From Hyphomicrobiales bacterium (GTDB taxonomy: Bacteria > Pseudomonadota > Alphaproteobacteria > Rhizobiales > Rhizobiaceae): 64,000 nt of DNA. The stretch is from positions 1 to 64,000 of the forward strand of contig UCKM01000021.1 in NCBI GenBank assembly GCA_900473175.1. The letters are read 5' to 3'. The translations under genes and the position numbers were made by a program. This document shows, piece by piece, positions 1 to 10,089 of the stretch. The first letter of the stretch is position 1, and each line of letters starts with the position of its first letter. A model generated the notes under the pieces. The model did no database searches. It was not told the origin of the DNA and saw only the letters and a program-made list of their open reading frames with translations.

Positions 1-785
1 ACCTCGAAGACGTCAATACCGGCACCGGCAACTTTGCCTGACTTCAGCGCCGCGACGAGATCCTTTTCGACGATCAAACCGCCGCGGGCGCAATTGATAA
101 TGCGCACTCCATCCTTCATCTTGGCGATGGCTTCAGCATTGATGATGCCGCGCGTCCTGTCAGTCATTGGCGTATGAAGGCTGATGAAGTCAGCGCGGGC
201 CAACAGCTCATCGAGCTCGACCTTTTCGACACCAAGCTCTTCCGCCCGGCCTTCGGACAGGAACGGATCGAAGGCGATCACATGCATTTTCAGGCCAACG
301 CCGCGCGTTGCGACGATCGAGCCGATATTGCCGCAGCCGATGACACCGAGCGTCTTGCCGGTGATTTCGACCCCCATGAAGCGGTTTTTTTCCCACTTTC
401 CGGCACGGGTCGAGGCGTCTGCCTCCGGCAGTTCGCGGGCGACAGCAAACATCAGCGCAACGGCGTGTTCCGCGGTGGTGATCGAATTGCCGAAGGGCGT
501 GTTCATGACGATGATGCCGCGGCGCGACGCCGCCGGGATGTCGACATTGTCGACGCCAATGCCGGCTCGGCCGATGACCTTGAGGTTGGTGGCGCCGTTA
601 ATGAGTTTTTCGGTGACCTTGGTAGCCGACCGGATGGCAAGGCCATCATATTGGCCGATCACTTCGAGCAGTTTGTCCTTGTCCTTGCCAAGATCGGGCA
701 GGTAGTCCACTTCGACGCCGCGATCCTTGAAGATCTGCACGGCCGTTTGGGAGAGGTTATCGGATACGAGTACGCGCGGTGCCAT
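1..785 (-). CDS. serA: D-3-phosphoglycerate dehydrogenase, 5' part (runs off window start)
   Basis: SerA oxidises 3-phosphoglycerate to 3-phosphohydroxypyruvate with NAD+, the first step of serine synthesis in the cytosol. About 261 N-terminal residues are visible; the family is usually about 530 residues, so the rest of the catalytic domain and the ACT/regulatory part lie outside. The frame opens MAPRVLVSDNLSQTAVQIF and contains the Rossmann motif GVIGCGNIGS and the substrate/NAD loop NCARGGLIVE near the window edge. A GGAGG lies five bases before the chosen ATG; another ATG three bases upstream sits too close to it. The gene follows serC on the same strand, the usual alphaproteobacterial serC-serA operon. 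Confidence 0.95.
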   Translation of the reverse strand, partial: MAPRVLVSDNLSQTAVQIFKDRGVEVDYLPDLGKDKDKLLEVIGQYDGLAIRSATKVTEKLINGATNLKVIGRAGIGVDNVDIPAASRRGIIVMNTPFGNSITTAEHAVALMFAVARELPEADASTRAGKWEKNRFMGVEITGKTLGVIGCGNIGSIVATRGVGLKMHVIAFDPFLSEGRAEELGVEKVELDELLARADFISLHTPMTDRTRGIINAEAIAKMKDGVRIINCARGGLIVEKDLVAALKSGKVAGAGIDVFE

Positions 786-863
786 CATGGCCTCCATCGT
801 TGAATCGGAAATGAATTGGGTGAACGTGGCCGCAAAAGTCTGCGGCCAGCTAGTAGCCGGAGG

Positions 864-2039
864 CTATGCTGCAGCCTTCAGGGCAGCCTTCTGCACAGCG
901 AAGGCCCAGTCGAGCCAGAGCGTCAGTGCCTCAAGATCGGCAGTCTCGACCGTCGCACCAGCCCATATGCGAAGGCCTGACGGCGCGTCGCGATAGGCGC
1001 CGATGTCATAGGCAACGCCTTCTTTCTCGAGCGCGGCGACAAGGTTCTTGGCGAAATTCGCCTGCGCATCGTTGTCGAGTGCGGTGACTTCAGGATCGAC
1101 AATCGTCAAGCATACCGAAGTATTCGACCGCGTCGCCGGAACCGTTGCGAGATTGGCGATCCACGGCGTCCGTTCGACAAAAGCGTCGATCAGGGCAAAG
1201 TTCTTGTCGGCCCGGCCTACGAGACCATCCAGTCCACCGATCGACTTCGCCCAGTTCAGCGCATCGAGGTAATCCTCGACGCAGAGCATCGACGGGGTAT
1301 TGATCGTTTCGCCGGCAAAGATACCTTCAATCAGTTTGCCGCCGGAGGTCAGACGGAAAATCTTCGGCAGTGGCCAGGCAGGCTTGTAGGTCAAAAGTCG
1401 CTCGACTGCGCGCGGGCTGAGGATCAGCATCCCATGCGCACCCTCGCCGCCGAGCACCTTCTGCCAGGAGAACGTCACGACATCGAGCTTGTCGAAATCG
1501 AGCCGCTGCGCGAAGGCGGCGGAGGTGGCGTCGCAGATCGTCAGGCCCTTGCGGTCAGCCGGGATGAAATCGCCATTCGGCACGCGTACACCCGAGGTGG
1601 TACCGTTCCAGGTAAAGACCACATCACGGTCGAAATCCACCTTGGAAAGGTCGGGAAGCTCGCCATATCCAGCTTCGATGGTGCGGGCGTCGGCGAGTTT
1701 CAATTGCTTGACGACATCCGTCACCCAGCCGGCGCCGAAGCTCTCCCAAGCGACCATGTCGACGCCGCGCTCGCCGAGGAGCGACCAGAGCGCCATCTCG
1801 ACAGCGCCGGTATCGGACGCGGGAACAATACCGATGAGATAATCGGCCGGAACTTGAAGGATCTCACGGGTAAGGTCGATTGCCTGCTTCAGCTTCGCCT
1901 TGCCAACCTTGGCACGATGCGAGCGGCCAAGCGGTGCGTCGGAAAGCGCAGAGAGCGACCATCCGGGACGTTTTGCACAGGGACCTGATGAAAAATTGGG
2001 GTTAGCCGGGCGCTGCGCCGGCTTCGAAAGCGTCGTCAT
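864..2039 (-). CDS. serC: phosphoserine aminotransferase
   Basis: SerC is the PLP-dependent aminotransferase that converts 3-phosphohydroxypyruvate plus glutamate to phosphoserine, the step after SerA. The protein is 391 residues from the ATG at 2039, which has GGAG seven bases upstream; an upstream in-frame start would add 18 unlikely residues. It is the long alphaproteobacterial SerC type, opening with [14 protein letters not shown]. The PLP-lysine region reads [16 protein letters not shown] at about residues 190-205. The C-terminus reads [18 protein letters not shown]. serA follows 78 bases downstream. The structured leader upstream probably controls the pair. Confidence 0.96.
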   Translation of the reverse strand: MTTLSKPAQRPANPNFSSGPCAKRPGWSLSALSDAPLGRSHRAKVGKAKLKQAIDLTREILQVPADYLIGIVPASDTGAVEMALWSLLGERGVDMVAWESFGAGWVTDVVKQLKLADARTIEAGYGELPDLSKVDFDRDVVFTWNGTTSGVRVPNGDFIPADRKGLTICDATSAAFAQRLDFDKLDVVTFSWQKVLGGEGAHGMLILSPRAVERLLTYKPAWPLPKIFRLTSGGKLIEGIFAGETINTPSMLCVEDYLDALNWAKSIGGLDGLVGRADKNFALIDAFVERTPWIANLATVPATRSNTSVCLTIVDPEVTALDNDAQANFAKNLVAALEKEGVAYDIGAYRDAPSGLRIWAGATVETADLEALTLWLDWAFAVQKAALKAAA

Positions 2040-2112
2040 GTTTTCTCCTATCCTCACAGATAGCACGCCTCTCGTTGGGGAGAGGTGGCCCACTGCGGGA
2101 ACTAGGAGAAAT
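2040..2112 (-). promoter_or_regulatory. structured serC leader, candidate serC RNA motif
   Basis: Directly upstream of the serC ATG is a hairpin with arms 2068-2073 and 2080-2085 (CCTCTC/GAGAGG, 6-nt loop). The Shine-Dalgarno stretch TAGGAGAAA (minus strand, 2042-2050) has a perfect 9-base complement at 2103-2111, so it could be sequestered in a longer structure. A CTTGAC-like -35 lies further upstream, near 2132. If that promoter is used, its -10 overlaps the anti-SD copy and only the short hairpin would be transcribed. A conserved serC leader motif has been described in alphaproteobacteria. Assignment to it is by position and shape, not by a model search. Confidence 0.55.
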
Positions 2113-2190
2113 GTCGCTTGCAGTCAAGAAATATGTTTGGCTGCGACATAGAATTCTGTCGCTTTGGCGCGTCGGCACCGGCGTGGCTTC

Positions 2191-2223
2191 AAAATGGAAA
2201 CGGCAGGAGCGCTCTCCTGCCGT
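2191..2223 (-). terminator. intrinsic terminator after the outer membrane protein gene
   Basis: Ten-base-pair hairpin (arms 2200-2209 and 2214-2223, ACGGCAGGAG/CTCCTGCCGT, loop of 4). On the minus strand it is followed by a U-rich stretch (TTTCCATTTTG). It lies 22 bases after the stop codon of the porin-like gene. Confidence 0.75.
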
Positions 2224-2245
2224 GCCAATTCGCAGTTAGTACAAG

Positions 2246-3028
2246 TTAAAAGGCGTAGCGCACACCGACCTTGAAGTCGTGGGATGTGATGTCCTTGAAC
2301 TTGAATGGTTCTGGATCGGGGCGCGTTTGCGAACTGATGAAGTTGGAAGCATTTGCCGTCTGTCCGTCGCCAAGATCGACGTAGCTGTAGCCGAGGTCGA
2401 TCGTCATGCGGTCGGTCGCCTTGATGCCGACACCGGCGTGGAGTGCCCAGGCGAGTTCCCACTGCGAGTCGCTGCCTGCCCAGCCGCCACCGCCGGTGAT
2501 GATATTGTTGTCGACGAAGCCCGAGATCGTATTGCGCGATGCGCCGATACCAGCACCGACGTAAGGAGTGAAGCCGGCATAGGTGCCAAGATCGGCATAG
2601 GCATTGGCGAGGAACAGCCATTCCGATTTCTTGGCATGATATTCGTTCGTGGCCGCATCATCGGTGGTGCTGAGATCGCCATCGGTGTCGTAGAAATCGA
2701 GCGCACTGAATTCGGTCTTGCCGCGATACTGGGCCGTGACGTCGGCGCGCAGCCAATCATTGAACTGGTAACCAACGCCCACCTGTCCGGTGATGCCCGC
2801 ATCAAATTCGCCGTCATTGAACCAGGTATGATAAGCCGGGTCAGCGAAGCCGACATAGTCCAGCTTGTCGAACTGCTGGTTGCTCATGCCGATATCCCCA
2901 CGCAGATACCAACCGCTGAACGGCGCGACCTCGACGATCGGGTCCTGAATATCCGCTGCATGGACCGGGGCTGTACCCAGACAGAGAAGCGCTGCGCTCA
3001 CGACAGCGTGTTTATTGAAAGTGCTCAT
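2246..3028 (-). CDS. outer membrane beta-barrel protein, Omp25/Omp31 (RopB) family
   Basis: Predicted 260-residue outer-membrane barrel. The ATG at 3028 gives a signal peptide (STFNKHAVVSAALLCLGTAP, then VHA) cut before ADIQDP; a GTG five codons upstream is the alternative start. The mature protein alternates strands and turns (FSGWYLRGDIGMSNQ, GVGYQFNDWLRADVTAQYRG, PYVGAGIGASRNTI, DLGYSYVDLGDGQT) and ends in VGVRYAF, with the terminal Phe expected for BAM-dependent insertion. The family gives abundant, CtrA-controlled surface proteins in Brucella. A CtrA box lies about 85-100 bases upstream and a terminator follows the gene. The exact subfamily is uncertain. Confidence 0.88.
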   Translation of the reverse strand: MSTFNKHAVVSAALLCLGTAPVHAADIQDPIVEVAPFSGWYLRGDIGMSNQQFDKLDYVGFADPAYHTWFNDGEFDAGITGQVGVGYQFNDWLRADVTAQYRGKTEFSALDFYDTDGDLSTTDDAATNEYHAKKSEWLFLANAYADLGTYAGFTPYVGAGIGASRNTISGFVDNNIITGGGGWAGSDSQWELAWALHAGVGIKATDRMTIDLGYSYVDLGDGQTANASNFISSQTRPDPEPFKFKDITSHDFKVGVRYAF

Positions 3029-3111
3029 TTCCGTATCCCTCACAAGCCCATGATTGGAAGAAGCGCAGCGAATGCTACAAAAGTCTGTGAGGAGACTATG
3101 AGAGAGAAAAG

Positions 3112-3126
3112 TTAAGTCCCGCTTAA
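3112..3126. promoter_or_regulatory. CtrA box upstream of the porin-like gene
   Basis: TTAA at 3112-3115 and TTAA at 3123-3126 are separated by exactly seven bases, the full CtrA recognition pattern. The site is 84-98 bases before the start codon at 3028. A perfect 12-base palindrome GTTAACGTTAAC lies close by at 3148-3159. CtrA control of omp25 is reported for Brucella; its operation here is inferred. Confidence 0.6.
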
Positions 3127-3185
3127 CCGTGTTTATTCACCATGTCTGTTAACGTTAACGAACAGTGTGACTCGCGATGCAATTA

Positions 3186-3216
3186 AGCAAATGGGCCCGC
3201 AGCGGGGCCCATTTCA
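3186..3216 (-). terminator. intrinsic terminator after glmM
   Basis: Ten-base-pair hairpin with arms 3189-3198 (AAATGGGCCC) and 3205-3214 (GGGCCCATTT) and a six-base loop. It is followed on the minus strand by a short T-rich stretch and lies 27 bases after the glmM stop codon. Confidence 0.7.
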
Positions 3217-3240
3217 AACGCTTGTCGGATGAGCGCGGCC

Positions 3241-4587
3241 CTATGCGGCTGACGACGAAATCACTGAGATGATGTCATTGACTACCGACTCGACCAGCTT
3301 GCGATCGTCGCCCTCTGCCATGACGCGGATCAGGGGCTCGGTGCCCGACGGGCGAATGACGAGCCGACCTGCATTCCCGAGCCGATCACGCGCATCGTCG
3401 ATGGCGCTTTTCACCTTCTTGTTTTCGAGCGGCTTGCCGCCGGTGGTGCGTACGTTCTTCAACAGCTGCGGCACCGGGTCGAACTTGCGGCAGACTTCGC
3501 TTACCGGCCTTCCCTGCTCCTGCACGACCGCAAGGATTTGCAGGGCGGAAACCAGCCCATCGCCCGTTGTCGAGAAATCCGACAGCACGATATGTCCTGA
3601 CTGCTCGCCGCCCACGTTAAATCCATGGTTGCGCATATGCTCGACCACGTAGCGATCACCAACCTGCGTACGCGCCAAAGTCAGACCACGATCGACAAGG
3701 AAGCGTTCAAAGCCAAGGTTGGACATGACCGTCGCGACCACGCCGCCGCCGATCAGGCGCTCGGATTCCTGCCATGACTGCGCAATGACTGCCATAAGCT
3801 GGTCGCCATCGATGATGGCGCCGTTTTCATCGACGATGAGGACGCGGTCGGCGTCACCGTCGAGCGCGATACCGATATCGGCCCGTACCTCGTGCACCTT
3901 CTTGATCAGGCCGAGCGGATGGGTCGAGCCGCAATCCTCGTTGATATTGGTACCGTTCGGCTTGTCGTTGATCGTCACGACTTCAGCGCCGAGTTCCCAC
4001 AGGGCCGACGGGGCAACCTTATAGGCTGCGCCATTGGCGCAATCGACAACGATCCTCAATCCCGAGAGCGAAATATTCTTGGGCGTCGTCCGCTTGGCGA
4101 ACTCGATATAGCGATAGATGTCTCCATCGACGCGCTTGGCGCGGCCGAGATTGTCGAAACTCGAAAGGCGGTCGGAAAGGTCCTCGTCCATCAAACGCTC
4201 GATCTGGAGTTCGATCTCGTCAGACAATTTGAAACCATCCGGGCCGAAAAGCTTGATGCCGTTATCGAAATAGGGATTGTGCGAGGCCGAGATCATCACG
4301 CCGATATCGGCGCGCAGCGACCTGCACAGCATGGCAACCGCCGGCGTCGGAATTGGGCCGAGCAGAAAGACATCCATGCCGGTCGAGGTGAAGCCCGCAA
4401 CGAGGGCGTTCTCTATCATATAACCGGAGAGCCGTGTGTCCTTGCCGATAACTACGCGGTTTCGGTGTTCGCCGCGTTTGAATGTGAGGCCGACGGCCAT
4501 GCCGACTTTCATTGCGATATCGGGTGTCATTGGATAGGCATTTGCCTGTCCGCGAATACCGTCCGTACCGAAATATTTGCGCGCCAT
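3241..4587 (-). CDS. glmM: phosphoglucosamine mutase
   Basis: GlmM interconverts glucosamine-6-phosphate and glucosamine-1-phosphate in the cytosol, feeding UDP-GlcNAc for peptidoglycan and lipid A. The 448-residue protein has full family length. It opens [13 protein letters not shown]. The catalytic phosphoserine loop [12 protein letters not shown] puts the active Ser at residue 102. The metal loop DGDADRVL is near residue 243, and the phosphate-binding [15 protein letters not shown] near the C-terminus. It follows ftsH on the same strand, but a strong terminator separates the two, so it probably has its own promoter in the 4588-4757 interval. Confidence 0.97.
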   Translation of the reverse strand: MARKYFGTDGIRGQANAYPMTPDIAMKVGMAVGLTFKRGEHRNRVVIGKDTRLSGYMIENALVAGFTSTGMDVFLLGPIPTPAVAMLCRSLRADIGVMISASHNPYFDNGIKLFGPDGFKLSDEIELQIERLMDEDLSDRLSSFDNLGRAKRVDGDIYRYIEFAKRTTPKNISLSGLRIVVDCANGAAYKVAPSALWELGAEVVTINDKPNGTNINEDCGSTHPLGLIKKVHEVRADIGIALDGDADRVLIVDENGAIIDGDQLMAVIAQSWQESERLIGGGVVATVMSNLGFERFLVDRGLTLARTQVGDRYVVEHMRNHGFNVGGEQSGHIVLSDFSTTGDGLVSALQILAVVQEQGRPVSEVCRKFDPVPQLLKNVRTTGGKPLENKKVKSAIDDARDRLGNAGRLVIRPSGTEPLIRVMAEGDDRKLVESVVNDIISVISSSAA

Positions 4588-4757
4588 ACTGGTTTATCCA
4601 AATCTTGGGCTGTGTGCGTTCGGGTCGAACTTGAATCCAGCCGCGTTGTGCCTGACCTTGGGTTGGCTCGGTCTCCGCTTATGGCAAAAGACCATCAATT
4701 CCGCATCTCACAATTTGTGTAGCGATTATACTTAGTTCCAATGCGTGAACAATTCGT

Positions 4758-4787
4758 ACAAACGGCCGGTTAATACCGGCCGTTTGT
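4758..4787 (-). terminator. strong intrinsic terminator after ftsH
   Basis: Thirteen-base-pair perfect hairpin with arms 4758-4770 (ACAAACGGCCGGT) and 4775-4787 (ACCGGCCGTTTGT) and a TAAT loop, starting 18 bases after the ftsH stop. There is no long U tract beyond the TTTGT of the stem. The rest of the 4588-4804 gap holds only the presumed glmM promoter. Confidence 0.75.
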
Positions 4788-4804
4788 AGAAGTTACATAC
4801 CCAT

Positions 4805-6739
<1,935 letters not shown>

Positions 6740-6786
6740 ATCGGGTCCCATCAATCACAACCGCATGTACGCGGAATTTACAGGTA

Positions 6787-6815
6787 ACATAGGTTCGAAG
6801 CATGGCCTTGCCAAG
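6787..6815 (-). promoter_or_regulatory. candidate RpoH (heat-shock) promoter of ftsH
   Basis: On the minus strand CTTG (6815-6812) is followed after 18 bases by CCTATGT (6793-6787). This fits the alphaproteobacterial heat-shock promoter pattern CTTG-N17/18-CYTATNT. The predicted start of transcription is about 40 bases before the ftsH ATG. ftsH is a classical heat-shock gene; use of this site is inferred. Confidence 0.5.
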
Positions 6816-6834
6816 GCTGGCGTTCAAACTGAGG

Positions 6835-8214
6835 TCAATTCTTGTTAATCTGGTTTACAGGAAAGCGCTTGTAGGCCTGTAGCCGGAAGATGTCTGCAAC
6901 GGATTGAGCCAAGGCTTCATCATAGCCGGAAAGGATATGGTCGAACAGGGCAAGGTGGCGCATCAGACCGATGCCCGGGGGCAATTTCGCGTGATCGGCA
7001 TTGGCGGCCACGCCAAAAATTTCGCCGTCAAAGTGAAGGGCTGGTGCTGATTGCAACGCCCTTGCGGGGACAACAGAAACGCCCCCTTCCTCGCGAGATC
7101 GCTCCCCGCCCGCGCCCATTGCCGTGATCTGGACGGGTTTGTCAGTGTCGTTGCAAATCCGGTAACGGCCGTCCCAGATCATGGCCTGACCTGCCTCCAC
7201 CGTGATTTGCGGGATCGAACGCATTTCCCGATAAATCAGGACTTTGCTCCGTTTGCTGTCGATGACGCACCGGCCAAGCGTCATGCGCCCGCCCGATTGA
7301 TCCTCTCCTTCCAGGAATCGAACGGCCCTTTCACAGATTTCGTGCGGTGGCAAAAACGACAATCCCCCCAATGCTGCGAGCAGCACGCCAATGGCAAGAC
7401 GCCGAACATCCTCGTCCTGGCTATTCCAGTATTTCCGGTCGATCTCAGCGCGCGTTCCGTCGCCAATTGAAACGCAATGCGGCAGCATGTGCGCGGTTCT
7501 GGCGTTTCGCGCGCGTCGCTGTGCGATCTTCTCGGCGATTTCTCGTTGTATGGCCGAGCGATCGGCGCTCCGAAGCGCCTGGCGAATGCGTACGCGTTCA
7601 TACTTTGCATCGTCGTTGGACGGATCATCTCGCCACGCCACGCCCTTCGCCCGCAGATAGTCGCGGAGCGCTTCGCGCGAGATTTCAAGCAAGGGCCGGA
7701 TCAGGAATATCTCGCGGTCGAGCAAAGTGACCGGCGCCATCCCTGCCAATCCACGTTCGCTGCCCTGCTCATGGGCGCGCGCCGAGCGCATGACAAAGGT
7801 CTCAATCTGGTCATCAAGAGTATGGCCCGTGAGGATGATGTCGGTGGCTGCATCCCGCGCCGCCTGGCACAAAAGGCCATAGCGGGCCGCGCGAGCCTTG
7901 GCCGGCAGGCCGCTATCACGCTTGGGGCCGACCCAATTCAGGATGCGGTGTGTGATACCAGCCTTTTTGCACAGGCTGGCGACATAGCGCGCCTCATCGG
8001 CCGATTCCGCGCGCAGACCATGGTCGATCGTCACGGCACAAATTTCTGGAAACGCCGGGCGTGAGGCTTTGTATTCGGTGAGAAGCGACAGCAGTGCAAG
8101 CGAGTCGCTACCGCCGGACACGGCGACGATGACCGACTTCAATCCTTCAAAACTGAATGCACGAAAAATGCCGGCTTCCTGGAGCCCTTCAGCACTTGTT
8201 GGCAGCACGCTCAT
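6835..8214 (-). CDS. tilS: tRNA(Ile)-lysidine synthetase
   Basis: TilS attaches lysine to C34 of the CAU-anticodon tRNA-Ile so that it reads AUA. The protein is 459 residues from the ATG at 8214. The PP-loop ATP motif SGGSDS is at residues 33-38, followed by the N-type ATPase fold (TIDHGLRAESADEA, LTGHTLDDQIETF) and a weakly conserved C-terminal domain. The start codon lies inside the last 26 bases of cpoB in another frame, so translation is probably coupled; the ribosome site is weak. An upstream in-frame start would give 29 extra residues overlapping cpoB further and is less likely. Order cpoB-tilS-ftsH is usual in this group. Confidence 0.95.
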   Translation of the reverse strand: MSVLPTSAEGLQEAGIFRAFSFEGLKSVIVAVSGGSDSLALLSLLTEYKASRPAFPEICAVTIDHGLRAESADEARYVASLCKKAGITHRILNWVGPKRDSGLPAKARAARYGLLCQAARDAATDIILTGHTLDDQIETFVMRSARAHEQGSERGLAGMAPVTLLDREIFLIRPLLEISREALRDYLRAKGVAWRDDPSNDDAKYERVRIRQALRSADRSAIQREIAEKIAQRRARNARTAHMLPHCVSIGDGTRAEIDRKYWNSQDEDVRRLAIGVLLAALGGLSFLPPHEICERAVRFLEGEDQSGGRMTLGRCVIDSKRSKVLIYREMRSIPQITVEAGQAMIWDGRYRICNDTDKPVQITAMGAGGERSREEGGVSVVPARALQSAPALHFDGEIFGVAANADHAKLPPGIGLMRHLALFDHILSGYDEALAQSVADIFRLQAYKRFPVNQINKN

Positions 8215-9193
8215 TCTTGACGCGTTCTTTGATCGCCGCGGAAATATTGGGATACCGCGTGCTGACCGATGCGAACGTTGCGCAAGCAACGTCGTGGTCA
8301 CGCATCTTGGCGAGCGTCATCCCAAGCTTGAGAAGGTTTTCCGGACTCTTCTTGGAATCCGGAAACTGCTTGTGGTTGTCGAGAAAAACCGAAGCCGCAT
8401 CCTGATAACGCCCCTGGCCGTAGAGCGATTCTCCCAGCCAGTAGCGTGCATCCGGATCGGCCGGGTCTTTCGGGAACCGGTCGACATGGCTGCGGAAGGC
8501 AACTTCGGCGCTCTTGTAGTCTCCAGACAGGAAGAGCTGATAGGCCTGGTTGTAGAGGACCTTGGGATCGTCGGTCTGCGGCAACGCAGCAACTGTCGTG
8601 TTGTCAGCCGGTTGTGAATCAACGTCGTTCTTATTGCCACCGATTACGTTGCCATTGGCGTCAAATTCGATCTGTCCGAGGTCGTGCGGCAGTTCGCCGA
8701 GCTGCAAGGAACTCGACGGATCGACTCGTGGATCAATGGCAGCGGAATCGGTGGCATCGGGTGACGCCGCTGGCGCGGCGCGGGTGGAACCGGTGGAGGC
8801 ATCAGTCGATGCCTCCGCTGTTGGTCGGGAAGAGGGGGCAGACGCTACGGTACGGTCACTCTTGCCGCTGGCATCCGACTTCTTGCCCTTTTCCATTTCC
8901 TGGAACCGGAACTCATTGTCTTCCTGTACCTTGCGCATCTGCTCTTGCATTTGCAGAATCTGGAAATTCAGCTCCTCGACTTTCCCGGTAAGCTGCCTGA
9001 TCTGTTCTTCCAGTTGGGTGATCCGCGGATCGCCCGCTTGCGCCAGCAGGACGGGTGCATTGCTGGACGCAATGTCCGCCTTTGGCACAGGCGGGAATAT
9101 CCCGCCACCAAGGCTTGAAGCATGGCCGACGCCGATTGCCAGAAATGGCAGCACCGTCAATGCCAGTACCATTCTCTTCAGTCGTTTGTTCAT
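8189..9193 (-). CDS. cpoB: Tol-Pal system protein CpoB (YbgF)
   Basis: CpoB is a periplasmic TPR protein that coordinates outer-membrane constriction by Tol-Pal with septal peptidoglycan synthesis. From the ATG at 9193 it has 334 residues. A signal peptide (RMVLALTVLPFLAIGVGHAS) is followed by a trimerising coiled coil (about residues 57-105, ITQLEEQIRQLTGKVEELN), a Ser/Thr/Ala/Asp-rich linker of about 80 residues, and C-terminal TPRs (YNQAYQLFLSGDYKSAEVAF, DARYWLGESLYGQGRYQDAA). It ends NERAANKC. A terminator after pal lies between it and pal, so it probably has its own promoter as well. tilS overlaps its 3' end. Confidence 0.94.
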   Translation of the reverse strand: MNKRLKRMVLALTVLPFLAIGVGHASSLGGGIFPPVPKADIASSNAPVLLAQAGDPRITQLEEQIRQLTGKVEELNFQILQMQEQMRKVQEDNEFRFQEMEKGKKSDASGKSDRTVASAPSSRPTAEASTDASTGSTRAAPAASPDATDSAAIDPRVDPSSSLQLGELPHDLGQIEFDANGNVIGGNKNDVDSQPADNTTVAALPQTDDPKVLYNQAYQLFLSGDYKSAEVAFRSHVDRFPKDPADPDARYWLGESLYGQGRYQDAASVFLDNHKQFPDSKKSPENLLKLGMTLAKMRDHDVACATFASVSTRYPNISAAIKERVKNERAANKC

Positions 9194-9305
9194 TCCTTTT
9201 ACCGCCCCTGATATGGGAATTGAAACACCGCGATGCTTTTGCGGCAGCCTATCTAACACGAGCATTGTGACTTCGGCCAAATTTTGTTTCGGCTGAAGTC
9301 AAAAC

Positions 9306-9333
9306 AAAAAAAGCGACCCGAAAGCCGCTTTTT
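9306..9333 (-). terminator. intrinsic terminator after pal
   Basis: Hairpin with arms 9308-9315 (AAAAAGCG) and 9326-9333 (CGCTTTTT), plus a possible inner G-U and G-C pair. It is followed on the minus strand by more T residues and lies 22 bases after the pal stop. It separates pal from cpoB. Confidence 0.75.
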
Positions 9334-9355
9334 CCGTGATACAATCCATTCAGGC

Positions 9356-9859
9356 TTAGCTGCCTGCCCCACCGAGAACGGTGATGGCACGGCGATTCTG
9401 CGACCAGCAGGATTCGCTGTCGCAGACGGCGACTGGGCGCTCGTTGCCGTAGGAAATGGTCTTGATGCGTGCCGCCGGCACGCCCTGCGAAGCAAGGTAG
9501 TTGCGGGTCGCTGCGGCGCGGCGCTGACCGAGGGCCAGATTGTATTCACGCGTGCCGCGTTCGTCGGCATGGCCTTCGACCGTGATCGCGTAGTTGGGAT
9601 AGCGCTTCAGCCATGCTGCCTGCTTGGACAAAGTCTGCTGCGCGTCGGCGCGGATGACCGAGGAGTCAACATCGAAGAAAATGCGATCGCCGACATTGAC
9701 CGTGAAGTCCTGGGTCGAGCCTGGCTTTGCGCTGCCTGCGAGACCGAGGTCACCGGCGCTGTTGGGCATGTTTTTCTTCGAGGCACAACCCGCAATGGCG
9801 AGAGACATGAAAAGTGCAACAAAAAGGGGACTGCGGGCGATCATTTCGAAGCGGCGCAT
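9356..9859 (-). CDS. pal: peptidoglycan-associated lipoprotein Pal
   Basis: Pal is an outer-membrane lipoprotein that binds peptidoglycan and TolB, forming the outer end of the Tol-Pal complex. The 167-residue protein starts at 9859 with GGAG eight bases upstream. The lipobox is LAIAGC with Cys25 lipidated. The OmpA-like domain spans about 60-165: FFDVDSSVIRADAQQTL, then EGHADERGTREYNLALGQRRA with the DAP-binding Asp/Arg pattern. The Cys pair in CDSESC near the end is typical of alphaproteobacterial Pal. Two TTAA-N7/N8-TTAA elements lie upstream, so CtrA control is likely. Confidence 0.97.
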   Translation of the reverse strand: MRRFEMIARSPLFVALFMSLAIAGCASKKNMPNSAGDLGLAGSAKPGSTQDFTVNVGDRIFFDVDSSVIRADAQQTLSKQAAWLKRYPNYAITVEGHADERGTREYNLALGQRRAAATRNYLASQGVPAARIKTISYGNERPVAVCDSESCWSQNRRAITVLGGAGS

Positions 9860-9941
9860 AGCCTGGACTCCTTAAGAATTGAATTGTTTCGGTGAACAAG
9901 CAGTAACCATATTGAGGTTAAGGCCAGCTCAAGAAACAGGG

Positions 9942-9969
9942 TTAATCCCCTCTTAAAACCAGGATTAAC
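9942..9969. promoter_or_regulatory. CtrA box(es) upstream of pal
   Basis: TTAA at 9942-9945 and 9953-9956 are seven bases apart, a full CtrA site. A third TTAA (9965-9968, as TTAAC) follows eight bases later. The array is 83-110 bases before the pal ATG, a position compatible with activation. Binding is inferred from the pattern. Confidence 0.55.
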
Positions 9970-10015
9970 GGCGAATCGAGGTGGTATTCTTACGTCCTTA
10001 TTGCAAACAATGCGG

Positions 10016-10061
10016 CGGAAAAACGACAATCGCGGCGATGTGGGCAGCACCGCCGCGATTG
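10016..10061 (-). terminator. intrinsic terminator after tolB
   Basis: Eleven-base-pair hairpin (arms 10027-10037 CAATCGCGGCG and 10051-10061 CGCCGCGATTG, loop of 13). On the minus strand it is followed by GTCGTTTTT. It begins 29 bases after the tolB stop and closes the tolQRAB unit, leaving pal with a separate promoter. Confidence 0.8.
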
Positions 10062-10089
10062 GCTACAACATGACGCTGCCGAGGCTTGG

